Assembly (NCBI GenBank): GCA_947179155.2
Contig: OX359286.1
Location: 37,626,908 to 37,690,907 of the forward strand
Direction: 5' to 3'
DNA: 64,000 nt
Source of the DNA: Hedera helix
Taxonomy: Eukaryota; Streptophyta; Magnoliopsida; Apiales; Araliaceae
The notes below the pieces were generated by a model. It did not search any database, had not been told where the DNA came from, and saw only the letters and a program-made list of their open reading frames with translations. How positions within the stretch are numbered: the stretch's first letter is position 1; the number at the start of each line of letters is the position of its first letter. A program made the translations under genes and the position numbers. Positions 25,177 to 37,176 of this stretch are shown here, piece after piece.

Positions 25177-25348
25177 ATAAGTCGTATATAATAGAATTTA
25201 CAATTATGTGAAAAAGAGAGCGTATTATTTACTTGCTCGCTCAGCGAGCATATTATAGTTCTCTCTCTCTCCCGTATAAGTCGCATATAATAGAATTTAC
25301 AATTATGTGAAAAAAGAGCTTATTATTTACTTGCTCGCTCAACGAGCG
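25121..25348. repeat. Tandem duplication with CT tract and GCTCGC/GCGAGC hairpin
   Basis: Copy 1 (25121-25250) and copy 2 (25251-25348) share ATTATAG-(CT)n, GTATAAGTCG-ATATAATAGAATTT, ACAATTATGTGAAAAA and TTATTTACTTGCTCGCTCA. They differ mainly in CT length: about 42 bp in copy 1 (25130-25172) and about 12 bp in copy 2. Copy 1 ends in a perfect hairpin, TGCTCGC-TCA-GCGAGCA; in copy 2 the arm is altered to CGAGC. Confidence 0.85.
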
Positions 25349-26440
25349 TTCAATAATTTTTCCTCCCGCCCTCTGTTTTTCCTCTCCTTTGACGCCCAAA
25401 CCCTATTGACATGATACTTCCAAGCTTCTTTCGATTTCAACCTCAGAAGTTGACAATTATCAGGCTATTTAGAAAGATATTTAGAAAGAGTGACAATGGG
25501 GTGGAGGGCAGGATATTTAGAAAGAACTTAATGGGGAGGGAAAATGATATGGGAGGGAGTAGGATTTCAAACTTGGATTTTGGAGGGAACAAAATGTTTG
25601 TGACGAGGAAAAGGTCAGCAATTTGTTGAGGTTTGGAAAAGCTCAGCAAGAGGATTTTAATCTTTAAAGCTTGTTTATAGGGATAGATGGACTACATACA
25701 ATTATTTTCTAGCACCAAAAGGCCTATGAGATTTGATTTGAAGATCACTTATTCTCTCCTTCCATTGGTGTTGATTCTTTCCAAGAATTTTCCAACTATT
25801 TGGATGCAATATTGTTTCTGGCATGATGTTCATTTGATTCTGTGTTTGTTCAGATTTTTCACTACAGATCTTCTGTATCTATTACTATTCAGTAAACAAT
25901 GAAAACAAAAACAAAAAAGGTGGTGTCTTGAGGCCTTGACTTCATATCATGTTTGGTAAAATTCTGATACTATACTGAGTCATTTCTAGTAAAATGTCTA
26001 TAATTTTTTACCTGAGTAACATAATCATTAAAGACATTTTCCCATTAGATATTACCGTCTCATGATAGAGTTCCAATTATATCATGTCTCGCTAAATGCT
26101 GGCATAAGATTTTCTGTAATTAAAATTTTCATATGTCGAGATTTATAATGATGATTTTTAAAATTTATGCTGATGATATGTTTCGTCGTCGTAATCTTAC
26201 AACAAAATAAGACTACAATGACAATACATACTGTTACCATAAACCCTAAAAATAATAATCATAGACAACAGAGAATTCTCTAAATGCTATGACCATAACA
26301 ATATGCATTCACATTTCTTAATCAATTACACTTAAAATATCATCAACTCTAGTACCTTAAATATTTTTTTTAAGTGGAGTTTTTTGTTTTTAAAAAAATA
26401 TGAAAACAAAAAAGAGAGTAATTGTTAATTTAGAATGGGT

Positions 26441-26950
26441 CAACGTTTTTAGATCTGAACCGATCATCGAATCAAAAAGGTTATCAGGTGAATAAATCAC
26501 TGATTCAATTAGTGGTCAAATCGTTATTGAATGGTGACGTCATAAATATATTAAAAAAATATATTATTAATAATTAATAAAATTTTAAAATACCTAATTT
26601 TTTATAAGCTGAAATATAGTGAAATTATATTATAATATGATAAAATATCTAATTTTCTGGCTCTCCCTAATCTATTGGGTTAATGTCAAAAATCATTGAC
26701 TTAGAGGTCAAGGGTTCAAGGGCTGGTAGGAGAAGAGCCAAAAAAAATATATCTAATTTTAAAAATAAAAATATTTTTGTATAAAAAAAATTAAATTTTT
26801 TTTTGAAACCGGTTTAACTAATTGGTTTTATCGGTCGAACCGGTGATCAACTAATTTTTGACCAAATTAGTTGAATCGGTCCAAACTGAATCAGAAAATG
26901 AACCGAGTCCCAATTCAATCGACTGATCCGGACCGAGTTTCAAAACATTG
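26441..26950. mobile_element. MITE-like element with ACCGGT-rich ends
   Basis: The left end CAACGTTTTTAGATCTGAAC and the reversed right end CAATGTTTTGAAACTCGGTC are imperfect inverted repeats; the interior repeats ACCGGTT-type sequence. The 8-bp flanks GAATGGGT and GAATAGAG agree at 5 of 8, so the target duplication is doubtful. No ORF. A younger insertion interrupts it at 26657-26748. Confidence 0.5.
26657..26748 (+). mobile_element. Short SINE-like insertion with 12-bp target duplication
   Basis: A 92-bp insert ends in an A-run and is flanked by perfect copies of ATATCTAATTTT (26645-26656 and 26749-26760). It contains GGTCAAGGGTTCAAGGGC, which resembles an RNA polymerase III B box. No clear A box was found, so it may be a 5'-truncated SINE. 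Confidence 0.6.
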
Positions 26951-28946
26951 GAATAGAGTGCACCAAGAATTAAATATCCGCTTGACAACTTACAAAATAA
27001 TTGTGATTATATAAACTTATTGAATGTTTATTTTAGAGAATTGATATTTTTACAAGAAAAATTGATATTTTTATAAAACTCTATTATATGAATAGTAAAT
27101 GAGACTCACTTTTATGTGAGTATAAACTTATAAAAAAATCAATTTTTCTTGTAAAAATATAATTTTTTTTTATTTTATGTTGTGATTTTATCCTCACTCA
27201 TTATTATAGGAGAGAAAACACACCCTTTCAATACTGTTACTAAGAAATTGGGTTCCAAATGAAAAACACTGTAGTATCCATTCCGAGATATTAATCAATG
27301 GATATCAAAAGTAAGACTGAGCCCAAATATGCAGGCTGGACTAGTAGTTAGGAGTTGATTAATTAGTTGTGGAAATGACAGACACATGGACCAGTATGAC
27401 TTATTCGCGGAAATGATAGAGAAATGCGTCAATATGACTTATTTTGGGATAATGACGTATTATTGAAATAAAATTATATTTCTTTCGTCTTTAAAAAATT
27501 AATTAATTTTTTAAATAAAGGATAACTAACATACATAAAAAAAAATATAAATATATCATTTAATAAAATCTATTAATATAAAATAAATAAAAGTACTTAC
27601 TATTTTTATATAAATTGACGAGGTTAATAAAATACATTAAAAAAAATTTTACTCTCTTTTTTATATTTTACTATTCTTAGTACGTATAAAAAATATATTT
27701 TACTCATTATTTTAGAGTTAAATAACTTTTTTATTATTATATTTGATCTTAATTTATAAATATATTATTAAATTAATTTTTTGTACAATTTGTTGAACTC
27801 AATTTTTTTTTATAATTTTTGAACTTTTTATCTAAGAGACGTTATTATTTATATAAATAATTTATGTGAACAATTTAATATATTAAATTGATGTGGACAC
27901 TTTACGTGTAAAATAAATAAATTTTTTATTATTCTTAATTTTTAATAATTTCTCTTTCCATATCTTCTTTCTCCTCTGTAAAATGAGAAATTCTAGATCT
28001 ATATTATTGTTAGAATTTTTAATGATAATATATTGTCAATAAACGTTTGTTATGCAGATATTTTACTTGTATATATATATGAAGAAAAAAAACACATAGG
28101 TAAATCAAAAAATTATTCAATATTATAAAAACAAATAAACAATATACATAATAATGAAGTTCACAAAAATATCATTATTTATAAATTTCACTGTTATATA
28201 AGGGAAAAAAATTAACCTGAAGCACCGAGTAATTTCTCATCATTTACGAATGAGAATGGACTAGAGTAGACTAGACTTTATAGTGACAATTCCCAATTGC
28301 ATAAAGCAAGCATATTATAGACGTATAGTCTGGGATACTCCCTCCAGTCGAATAAATGATACTACTACTAATAAAGTAGTACTATAATAATAATAAAGTT
28401 GGCAATTTTCATTTACGAGCAAATATAACAATAATAACATCTACTCTATTCCACCATAATAACAAACGCTATCTCCCATATAATAATACTAAATTGATAT
28501 TTTATAAAAAAAATCAATATTTTTATAATTTTTTTTAAATAATAAATAAAGTCTCGTGAACGAAATTTTGTAAAATTATTTATTTTTTATCTTAAAAATA
28601 ATAATTCTCTAAATATATAATCATGAGTCCAAATCAATAAGTGACGTCATCAGTATAAAAACGTACAGATATTATCAAAGTTGTACCTTATTATCATGAT
28701 TCACAAGTCTCACCGAAGTCTTTCCTTTCTCCTTTTTTCCTTTTATTTATTATTGGACTATTATTATTTTTATTAAATTATTATTATTATTATATTTATT
28801 CAATATTATAGCTCGGACATTTTTCTCTCTTAAAACTGTAACGCACATACCCTCTCTCTATCTTTCTCTCTCTAAAAACTACATTTCATTAACGTTCTTG
28901 TTGGTTCTTTTGAGGCGTTAATGGTTTACATGCACTTTCACCTCTG

Positions 28947-29707
28947 GTGAGTAAGTTGGGGTTTTATTTTTTTGTACCCAGTTTGGTTTTCAGCTACTAG
29001 AACGGAAGAATTTTGATGGATATGGTAACTAGTAATAAAATTTGATCTTTATACTATGTTGTTAGGCTTTTGTTGAGCTCAAAGAACGCTAATTTACTGC
29101 TTTTATGGCTTCAATTCTGTGAATTGTTTTATATGTGCAAGTCATTGTAGTTCAATATTCAGCTCAATTTATGCACTGGTTCTATTTGAGGGACCTTTTT
29201 AATTCTGGGTTTGGGCAATTTTTTTGAATATTTTTATCTAATACACGCGTGTGTATATTCTTACTTATACAGGTATTGTTTTATAATTTCACTTGATTAT
29301 CTGAATGGTGCTGATACATAGATTTGTCTGGAAAACGTTTGTTTTGGTTTTGATTGTTTTTTATGGATTAGGCTGTGTGAATCAGGTTGTAAGAGTTTTG
29401 ATAAGGTAGAGTTATGTTGGGGCATTAGATTTTGACTCTACTAGTATTTCTGAGTTGCCTTTAACTTGCAAAAATTGGCTCAAAATGTCAAATGTGTAGA
29501 ATGTGCAAATTTGTTAAGAGAGAGACTAAAGGATCTCCTAGGATCGTGTCCTAATCTATGTCAGAATTCAGCATAAAAGGAACACTCAAAGAAATTGTTA
29601 AGATTGTATATGAAGGTTTTTAATTGGACTGATACAAGGAACACACAGTTACTTTTATTGACTTGTGTTTATTTAACAGTTTTTCTGTGTACATTAAATG
29701 TTTTTCA

Positions 29708-29745
<38 letters not shown>

Positions 29746-29948
29746 CTTTAAAGATGATTGTGTTCTTATCTACGATCATTTTGCTAGTGTCCTTTTCAGC
29801 GCAACTTATGCCAGCTGTTTGTTCACCGACAATATTGATATAACGTGTGCTTACACTTACACATGCTGACGGGCACGTGTTCATGATATGTGTTTTTTGT
29901 TTGTATTTCTTTCTGGCTAAAAGCTAATCGCATGACACCTAAATGCAG
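28947..29948 (+). other. Probable 5'-UTR intron of the YODA-like gene
   Basis: A strong donor CTCTG|GTGAGTAAG at 28947 and an acceptor AAATGCAG ending at 29948 enclose a T-rich segment containing a TA microsatellite (29709-29742). Inferred from splice signals only. Confidence 0.45.
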
Positions 29949-30152
29949 GGTCAAAAGGTGCACCAAGTCGCTGTGAACTCATTCTGTTTTAACATTCTAT
30001 TTTATAGCTGTGCTCTATCTTCAGAATTTATTTTATTGGCATTTTTACTCTCATTATTATTAATCCAAGTGTTGCAAATTTGATCACAGTTTGTCTGACA
30101 GGTGATATATTCAATTAAAACACCTTGTATTCAAGGAGTGGACCTAGGGTTA

Positions 30153-30188
30153 ATGTTTGCTTGTGATTCCTGCAAACTTGTGACATAG
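30153..30188 (+). CDS. Upstream ORF (11 codons) ending 2 nt before the YODA-like start
   Basis: ATG at 30153 encodes MFACDSCKLVT and stops with TAG at 30186-30188; the kinase ATG follows at 30191. If this part is in the mature leader, as position suggests, the uORF could lower or condition translation of the kinase. Whether it is translated cannot be judged from sequence alone. Confidence 0.4.
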   Translation: MFACDSCKLVT

Positions 30189-30190
30189 AC

Positions 30191-33100
30191 ATGCCTTCAT
30201 GGTGGGGGAAATCTTCATCGAAAGAAGTAAAGAAGAAAACAAACAAGGAAAGTTTCATCAATACATTACACAGGAAATTGAGGATTGTATCCGAAGTGAA
30301 GTGCAATAGTGGGTCAGGAGGTCCTCGAAGACGTTGTGACACTCTATCAGAACAGGCGTCTCGATCTCCGTCTGGGTCTCGATCACCGTCACTTTCCACA
30401 CAAGTATCGCAATGCCAGAGCTTTGCAAAAAGGCCTCATGCCCAACCACTCCCACTTCCTGGAATGCAGCTCACTACGATACGACGTGCTGATTCTGGAA
30501 ACAAAGCATCGGCAAAACCAGGAGTTGACAGAGGCTCCACTCCGTTTTTGTTTTTGCCCCTTCCCAAACCCGACTGTCTCCCAGATGAGCCAGATCCTAC
30601 AGATGCTGAGGCAGGTTTAGAGACCGCTTCCATTTCTAGTGATACATCTTCTGATAGTGATGATCAATCAGACTTACGTCTCCTAAGTCCTCAGACATCT
30701 GATTACGAAAATGGAAATAGAACTGCAATGAACAGTCCTTCCAGGTCAGTAAAGCATCCCTTAGAAGATGTTGTTAAGTTCATATGTACCATATATGTGT
30801 TCTGTGGTTGTTTTACTTTTGGCTACTTCTTTGTGTGCTCCATTACTAAGACAACTTATTTTTTTAAAAACTTCTATTACAGTGTAAAGAAGAAGAATCA
30901 ATCCCCTGTTACCAGCCAAAAGAACTCAAGAGAGTTGTTGAAGCCAACTAACATTTATTTGAACAATCAGACTGTCCCTACATCACCTAAGCGGGGTCCT
31001 TTAAGCTCCCATGTCCCAAATTTACAGATTCCTTATTATGGCGGTTTCTCTAGTGCTCCAGACAGCTCAATGTCTAGTCCTTCTAGAAGTCCAATGAGAG
31101 TAACTGGTCCGGAGCTAGTCATGAACTCTGGTTTTTGGGCAGGAAAGCCTTTTGCAGATATACCTTTACTTGGGTCTGGACATTGCTCAAGTGCTGGCTC
31201 AGGTCACAATTCTGGACATAATTCAATTGGAGGAGATATGGCCGGTCAGCTGTTTTGGCAGCACAGCAGGTATAGCCCTGAGTGTTCACCAATACCCAGC
31301 CCCAGAATGACAAGCCCTGGACCCAGCTCCAGAATACACGGGGGTGCTATCACCCCTTTGCATCCACGAGCTGGAGGAGCAACAGAGTCACCTGCAAATT
31401 GGCCTGATGATGGAAAGCAGCAAAGCCACCGGCTTACCCTCCCCCCTCTAGCAATATCTAATACTTGTCCCTTTTCTCCTTCATATTCAACAGGAACAAC
31501 TCCGGTTCTGCGAAGTCCTAGTAGGGCAGAAAATCCTACAAGTCCCGGTTCTCGTTGGAAGAAGGGGCGACTGCTGGGTAGAGGAACATTTGGACACGTT
31601 TATCTTGGTTTTAATAGGTTTGTACCAGAGGGGAATATATGCTCTCTCAGTTTCTTTCTCTTTGATAATTTGACATTTAGCAGGTTGTTTAATGTTTATT
31701 TTTCCAGACATATGTTGAAATATTGATAAAATAGGTTTTGATAGTCTAAGCTGTGTAACTAACATTTGTACTTGAGATTGGAATTACTTTTTTTTATCGT
31801 ATTGAGGGTTCTTATGTGTTTCTTGTATTGTGTAAACTATAAACATTGTGAAGATATTCCTCTCTTAGGCCTATATCTTTTTTCTGAATTTTCTCTACTG
31901 CTTTGTTGTAGCGAAAGTGGTGAAATGTGTGCAATGAAGGAGGTAACCCTATTTTCAGATGATGCGAAGTCAAAGGAAAGTGCGCAACAGCTAGGGCAAG
32001 TGAGTTTTCTTTGGTAGAATGCCCTGGAATTCAGTTTATGACGAGAAAATCTATGTTTTTGTGTCAATCTCTTGGAAATACTTTCTGATGTCGAACTAGT
32101 ATTTACTTTTGGTATTTGGCAGGAAGTTACACTACTAAGTCGATTACGGCATCCAAACATTGTGCAATATTACGGATCTGAAACAGTAAGGCTTTGCTAC
32201 TTGTTTGTTATGTTCTTCCATTAAGTAGTTTAGCGTTGGCATCTCATTCAAATATTTGTTGCTATTTGCTAATATATTTTGTTCCAAGCATTGACTTGAC
32301 TTTTGCCAGCGACAAACAATTTTTGATAACTCGTATTATTTTAGGTGATGAAACCCTATAACGAAGAATTCATATTGCTATTATTTGAAATTACAAAACT
32401 TTATGTAGCCTTTGAGAAAGATGCCATGCTTTACTTAGTTTCATAATTGATTGATCATCTGACAAATGATTTTTTTGTCAAATTGAATATGATGCTGTAT
32501 CTTTATTTCTACGTAAATGAAGTAATGTTACATCAGGGACTGGAAATTTTGATCTTGAATTAACGTTTCTAGTCCATTGCAATGATGCCTTAAGTTAATG
32601 TTAATATTAATCCTTAGTTCTTCATTTCTTCTGCAGGTAGATGACAAACTATATATATATCTTGAGTATGTATCAGGTGGTTCTATTTACAAAATTCTTC
32701 AGGACTATGGCCAGTTGGGTGAAATTGCAATTCGAAGTTATACTCGGCAAATTTTATCAGGGCTTGCATACTTGCATTCTAAACATACTCTTCATAGGTG
32801 AGTTTAGTTATAGTCGCCATGGTTAGAACTTATCCCAAACAAAGACAAAAGTTATAGTTGCCTTAGTTATAATGTATTTTAGTGTTGAGCAGCCATGTTA
32901 TGAAAAATCGGCAAAGTTGGGTCTGTATCTACTCTATCACTTCCAGCTCCTTTCGTAGGGATGTAGTGCTGCATTACTTATCAAATAGTTGTCTTCCATA
33001 TATTACATTTTCCTAATGGCTTTTAGTGTTTTAATCATTATATGAAGTATTCTCATGTAGAGGTTTGGTTATACAATTATTTGTACAGGGATATTAAAGG

Positions 33101-36100
33101 AGCAAATATACTGGTTGACCCAAATGGCCGCGTAAAATTAGCTGATTTTGGGATGGCGAAGCATGTAAGAGATGTGCACGCACACACACACACACATATA
33201 TCTTGACTGTGACAATCACACACATATATCTTGACTGTGACAATTCAAGGAAAATTTAGTATTTTGATTGTCAAAGGTCCAACAAATGTATATAATCACT
33301 AAAAGCTTTAGCTAAACAATTGAATGAATTGATGACAAGAATTCTACAATATAAATAGCATTAAGTAAGTTTTTCTATAACAGCTGTAAATACTTCCTTG
33401 AGACAAAAGTACAACAAGTCCAGTACCCCAGTGTTGCTATTTATTACGTAGTTTGCTATCTATTGGTGGGAAAAAAAGAAGATGACTGCAACTCCATATA
33501 AGTATATCAATCGAAGTAACCTATGCTTCAGAAAAGACCTTTTATCTAGTATATTTCTAATTCTATTTTTATCTGGTTGAACAGATTTATAAGTTGTTCT
33601 GAATGAAATAAACTTACCCGAAGGGACTGAAGACATGCCATGTGTTATACCCACCATGATTTAATAAGTATTTTAAGATGTCAACAATGAATTTAAACTG
33701 GTTGAATGAATGGAGCATGCTTTGATCTGCAGTAAATTATTTTTTCTGCTTAAAGGCATTGCAGTCAAGGAAGCAATAAAGCTTTGGAGAAAGTGTTGAT
33801 GGTCCTTTTTTGTAGGGAATTAAAATGTAGGCTTTTTGGTTAGATGTAGAAATATTTTGTTTTGTTTTCCATGGGAGTTATTTTTTATTTGTTGGGTCAT
33901 TAGTTATTATATACTGTCAACTTTCTGGAGTTTAAAGTTTTTAATAAGTAAACGATGTCTCATGCGGATGGAGACAACCTGAACCTTGGATTTCCAATGG
34001 AATTGCACCAAAAAGATGCTTATTAAGACAAGAATTTCAGGATATATATGCTAGTTTATGTCAAACTGAATATTTCGACTGATATTTTTTGCTTACTTTC
34101 TTTGCAACTAATCTGCAGATTACTGGGCAGTCATGCCCATTATCATTTAAGGGAAGCCCTTACTGGATGGCACCTGAGGTAGGCATAGTTATAGAAATTT
34201 GTGCTTGCTTCAATATTTTTGTAATTTTTGTAGATGTTTTGAAATGCATAACTTGTTTAGGTTATAAAGAATTCAAATGGTTGCAATCTAGCTGTGGATA
34301 TATGGAGTCTTGGGTGCACAGTTTTGGAGATGGCCACAACAAAGCCTCCTTGGAGTCAGTTTGAAGGGGTTAGTACTTAGTAGTTATGTATGCAAAGACT
34401 TACACTATGCATATTTTATTTGTTGCTTCTTTTAAGTTTATTCTCTTTAGCTAAGTATGTGTTTGACTTACACTTTGCATATTGTATTTGTCTCTTCATT
34501 TAAGTTTATTCTCTTTAGCTAAGTATGTGTTTAACTTTCATGCTAAACAGTTGAATCCACTTGACTTTATCATTCTCTGATGTCATTTTACGTGTTTTTT
34601 AGGTTGCTGCTATGTTTAAGATTGGACACAGTAAGGAGCTTCCTGCAATTCCTGAGCATCTATCAGATGATGGCAAGGATTTCGTAAGGCAGTGTTTGCA
34701 GCGGAACCCGTCATCCCGTCCTTCTGCTGCGCGGCTTCTGGAGCACCCATTTGTAAGAAATTCAGCACCTTTGGAGAGATCCATTCCAAGTCCAGAGCCT
34801 TCAGATGCAATACCTTCAGTTACAAATGGCGTGAGAATGCTGGTATGTGTATTTTCTAGACTCTTTTGGTGATACTGTTTTTGTGCTACTACTGGACGCA
34901 TCATGAATTCAAATACATATATGGTGCTATGAAGCTTTGAATTGAGTGGCCTTTCATCAAGAAGGACTACTGCTCTACTTTGTATGGCTTTTGGTTGCCA
35001 TACACATGGGAACTGAAAAAGTGAAAATTGTTACCTTCCAAAATACAAAAGACTAAGAATCATTGCAAGCCTTTGCAGAACTTGTATTTTATTTATTTAT
35101 GTATTTATTTTTGAACAATGGGATGTTATTCTGATCAAGACCTGTAATTATTTTGGGTTGACCAGGAGGTTTTTAATACAGTGAAACAAGTAAAATGTAA
35201 CTAGCTCTGTTCCCTTTCCACTGTTCAAAATAAAAATTAAGTTTTTCCTTCGACTATTTCCATGTGGCTTTTGTATTGCTCTTTAACTCTTCACTCGTAC
35301 TTTGGATGCTTTCAGGGTATTGGACATGCTAGAAATCTTTTGTGCCTGGACTCGGAAGGAGTGACAACACGTCATTCTAAAGTTCCAAAAATATTTCCAG
35401 GCTTCAGGTCTCTCTGTCCCTCTTTTAATTGTGTTTTTATTTGTATGTTTTATATTCTTAAGTTATCTTCTGACCCCCCCTCCCCAAATAAAATAAAATA
35501 TAAATTGTGGCACTAGTTGTAGTAAATTTTCTTATGCCTTTCACTTTGTTACGAGAGATTTATATTTTAATAATTTTATATGTTATTCTAATAGCTATCT
35601 TCAGTTGCCCTATACTGGACACAGAATCAAATAATCTTAATACTTAAAGAAAACGATAGTGCATTAATTGTAATATGCGATCAATCATGTAGAATGAGAT
35701 TTTATCTTATTCCGGTTCTTCTGATTTATAGTGATGCTCATGTGCCGTGGATCATATCGTGCCCTGTTTCACCCATTGCTAGTCCTCTTCTGCATTCACG
35801 ATCACCTCAACACACGAGTCCAAGGTCATGTGCTTCCCCCATATCGAGCCCTCGTGACATTTCTGGTACATCCACACCCCTCACAGGTGGTAGTGGTGCT
35901 ATTCCATTTCATCACCTAAAGCAGCCATCTACTTACTTGCATGAAGACATGGGAATGACTTCAAGGTCCCAAAACAGTTTCTTCCCCAACAATGGCATGT
36001 CCTATCAAGATCTGAAGCCCGAAATATTTCGAGGGGCACCTCTAGCGTCTCATTTGTTCTGTGAAACAATACAATCCGAAAATGGTTTTCTCAGGCATCA

Positions 36101-36263
36101 ATCTGGACGACCTTTACAAGGTGATGTAAGGGAATTATATGACCGACAGTCATTGCTAGCCAATCAGGTGTCCCAACATCTTTTGAAGGATCAGGTGAAG
36201 CTAAATCCATTATTAGATCTCCGTCCCAGCTCTCCAGTGCTCAGTCACAAGAATGGAGTTTAG
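30191..36263 (+). CDS. YDA: YODA-type MAPKK kinase (MEKK family)
   Basis: A serine/threonine kinase expected to sit at the top of a MAP kinase cascade; in Arabidopsis YODA acts upstream of MKK4/5 and MPK3/6 in stomatal and embryo patterning. Exons: 30191-30744, 30883-31617, 31912-31999, 32123-32185, 32637-32797, 33089-33164, 34119-34178, 34261-34368, 34603-34842, 35316-35407, 35732-36263; 902 aa against about 883 for Arabidopsis YODA. The N-terminus (MPSWWGKSSSKE, KKKTNKESF) and the Ser/Pro-rich regulatory region (LPLPKP, SDYENGNRT, ECSPIPSPRMTSPGPSSRI) match YODA as I recall it. The kinase domain spans about 411-665: glycine loop GRGTFGHV from 417, Lys439, HRD 533-535, DFG 553-555, APE 577-579. 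The C-terminal tail (CPVSPIASPL, STPLTGGSGAIPFHH) also matches. Orthology is inferred from whole-length similarity and gene order. Confidence 0.93.
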
Positions 36264-37176
36264 CATGGAGCGTCTGACTGGAGCGGTCTCTCAGGCAACA
36301 TCATTTTGTACTATAGGCAAAGTTATACTGAATTAACTTATTTCTGTTGGAAGCTGTAATGGAAGGAGACGGATCTCATTCATTATGAAACTCAAGTATC
36401 ACACTAGGTCAGTCTTTATGGTACGTTAACATTTGATGAAATGCTTGGTCTCCATCATACTTGATCCTAGTATGTTGACCTGTTCATGGAAGTTAATCCG
36501 GGTTATTGAAAATTTTGGTTTTGCAGAACGGATGGGCTCTGGAGCTCCAGCATTCCGCAGTTCCTTTCATTGGATAACACAATTCAGTGTCTAGAGTAAA
36601 GAATCGCACATATTTTAGTGTCTCATTATTATGAAACATCTTTCGAAAGGCAATTAACTTTTGGTGACGGAAGAGTATCTTGGAAGAACAACTTTTGGGG
36701 TTTGGTTGTAAGATGATTTTGTCTAGAATGGCTGTTAGATAATGTTGGAACATATGGTCTTGTCTGTAAGATAAATACTTCATGGGTTTTAGGTCTCTTG
36801 TAAATATTTTAATTTTTATTTAGAAAACAAGAAACTATAGCCAAAATAATTTTCAATCTGCATTGTTGCTGCTGTGAAATTAAAAGTTCGGCTCGTGTTT
36901 CTGCCAAAGCAGCTAAAAGTGCAAGACGTGTAAAATGACATGAAAGGCTTAATCCCGTGATACAAACTATGCTTTGTATTTCTAAGTACACAACTTTTTC
37001 AAAATCTTATTAATTACACAAAGAGTTGTATGGTTCACAAACAGGTCCAGCAAATCTTAAAATTTTAAAAGGGCACACCATAAAAATAGAAAACATGACG
37101 TCTTTCCACCTTAATAACGTATGAAGGAAGAAGAAGGCGCACAAGAAATTCAACTTCATAAATCAACCACCAAAAA
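36264..37176. other. Convergent 3' regions of YODA-like and SDR1 genes
   Basis: This 0.9-kb stretch must contain both 3' UTRs, running toward each other. No gene, repeat or RNA structure stands out. Confidence 0.6.

Larger units (their letters stand above)
23894..30190. other. Intergenic region and YODA-like 5' leader
   Basis: It begins with the 3' UTR of the Pro/Ser-rich gene. About 24950-25930 holds a CT microsatellite and a duplicated segment, with no believable gene. A MITE-like element with a nested SINE-like insertion lies at 26441-26950. About 27000-28800 is very AT-rich and featureless. About 28800-28946 is pyrimidine-rich and is probably the start of the YODA-like transcript; the leader continues to 30190. 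Confidence 0.6.

Noticed and set aside
25411..25902. Two plus-strand ORFs of 71-72 aa
   Set aside because: No family similarity, no clear splice partners, and composition resembles surrounding DNA.
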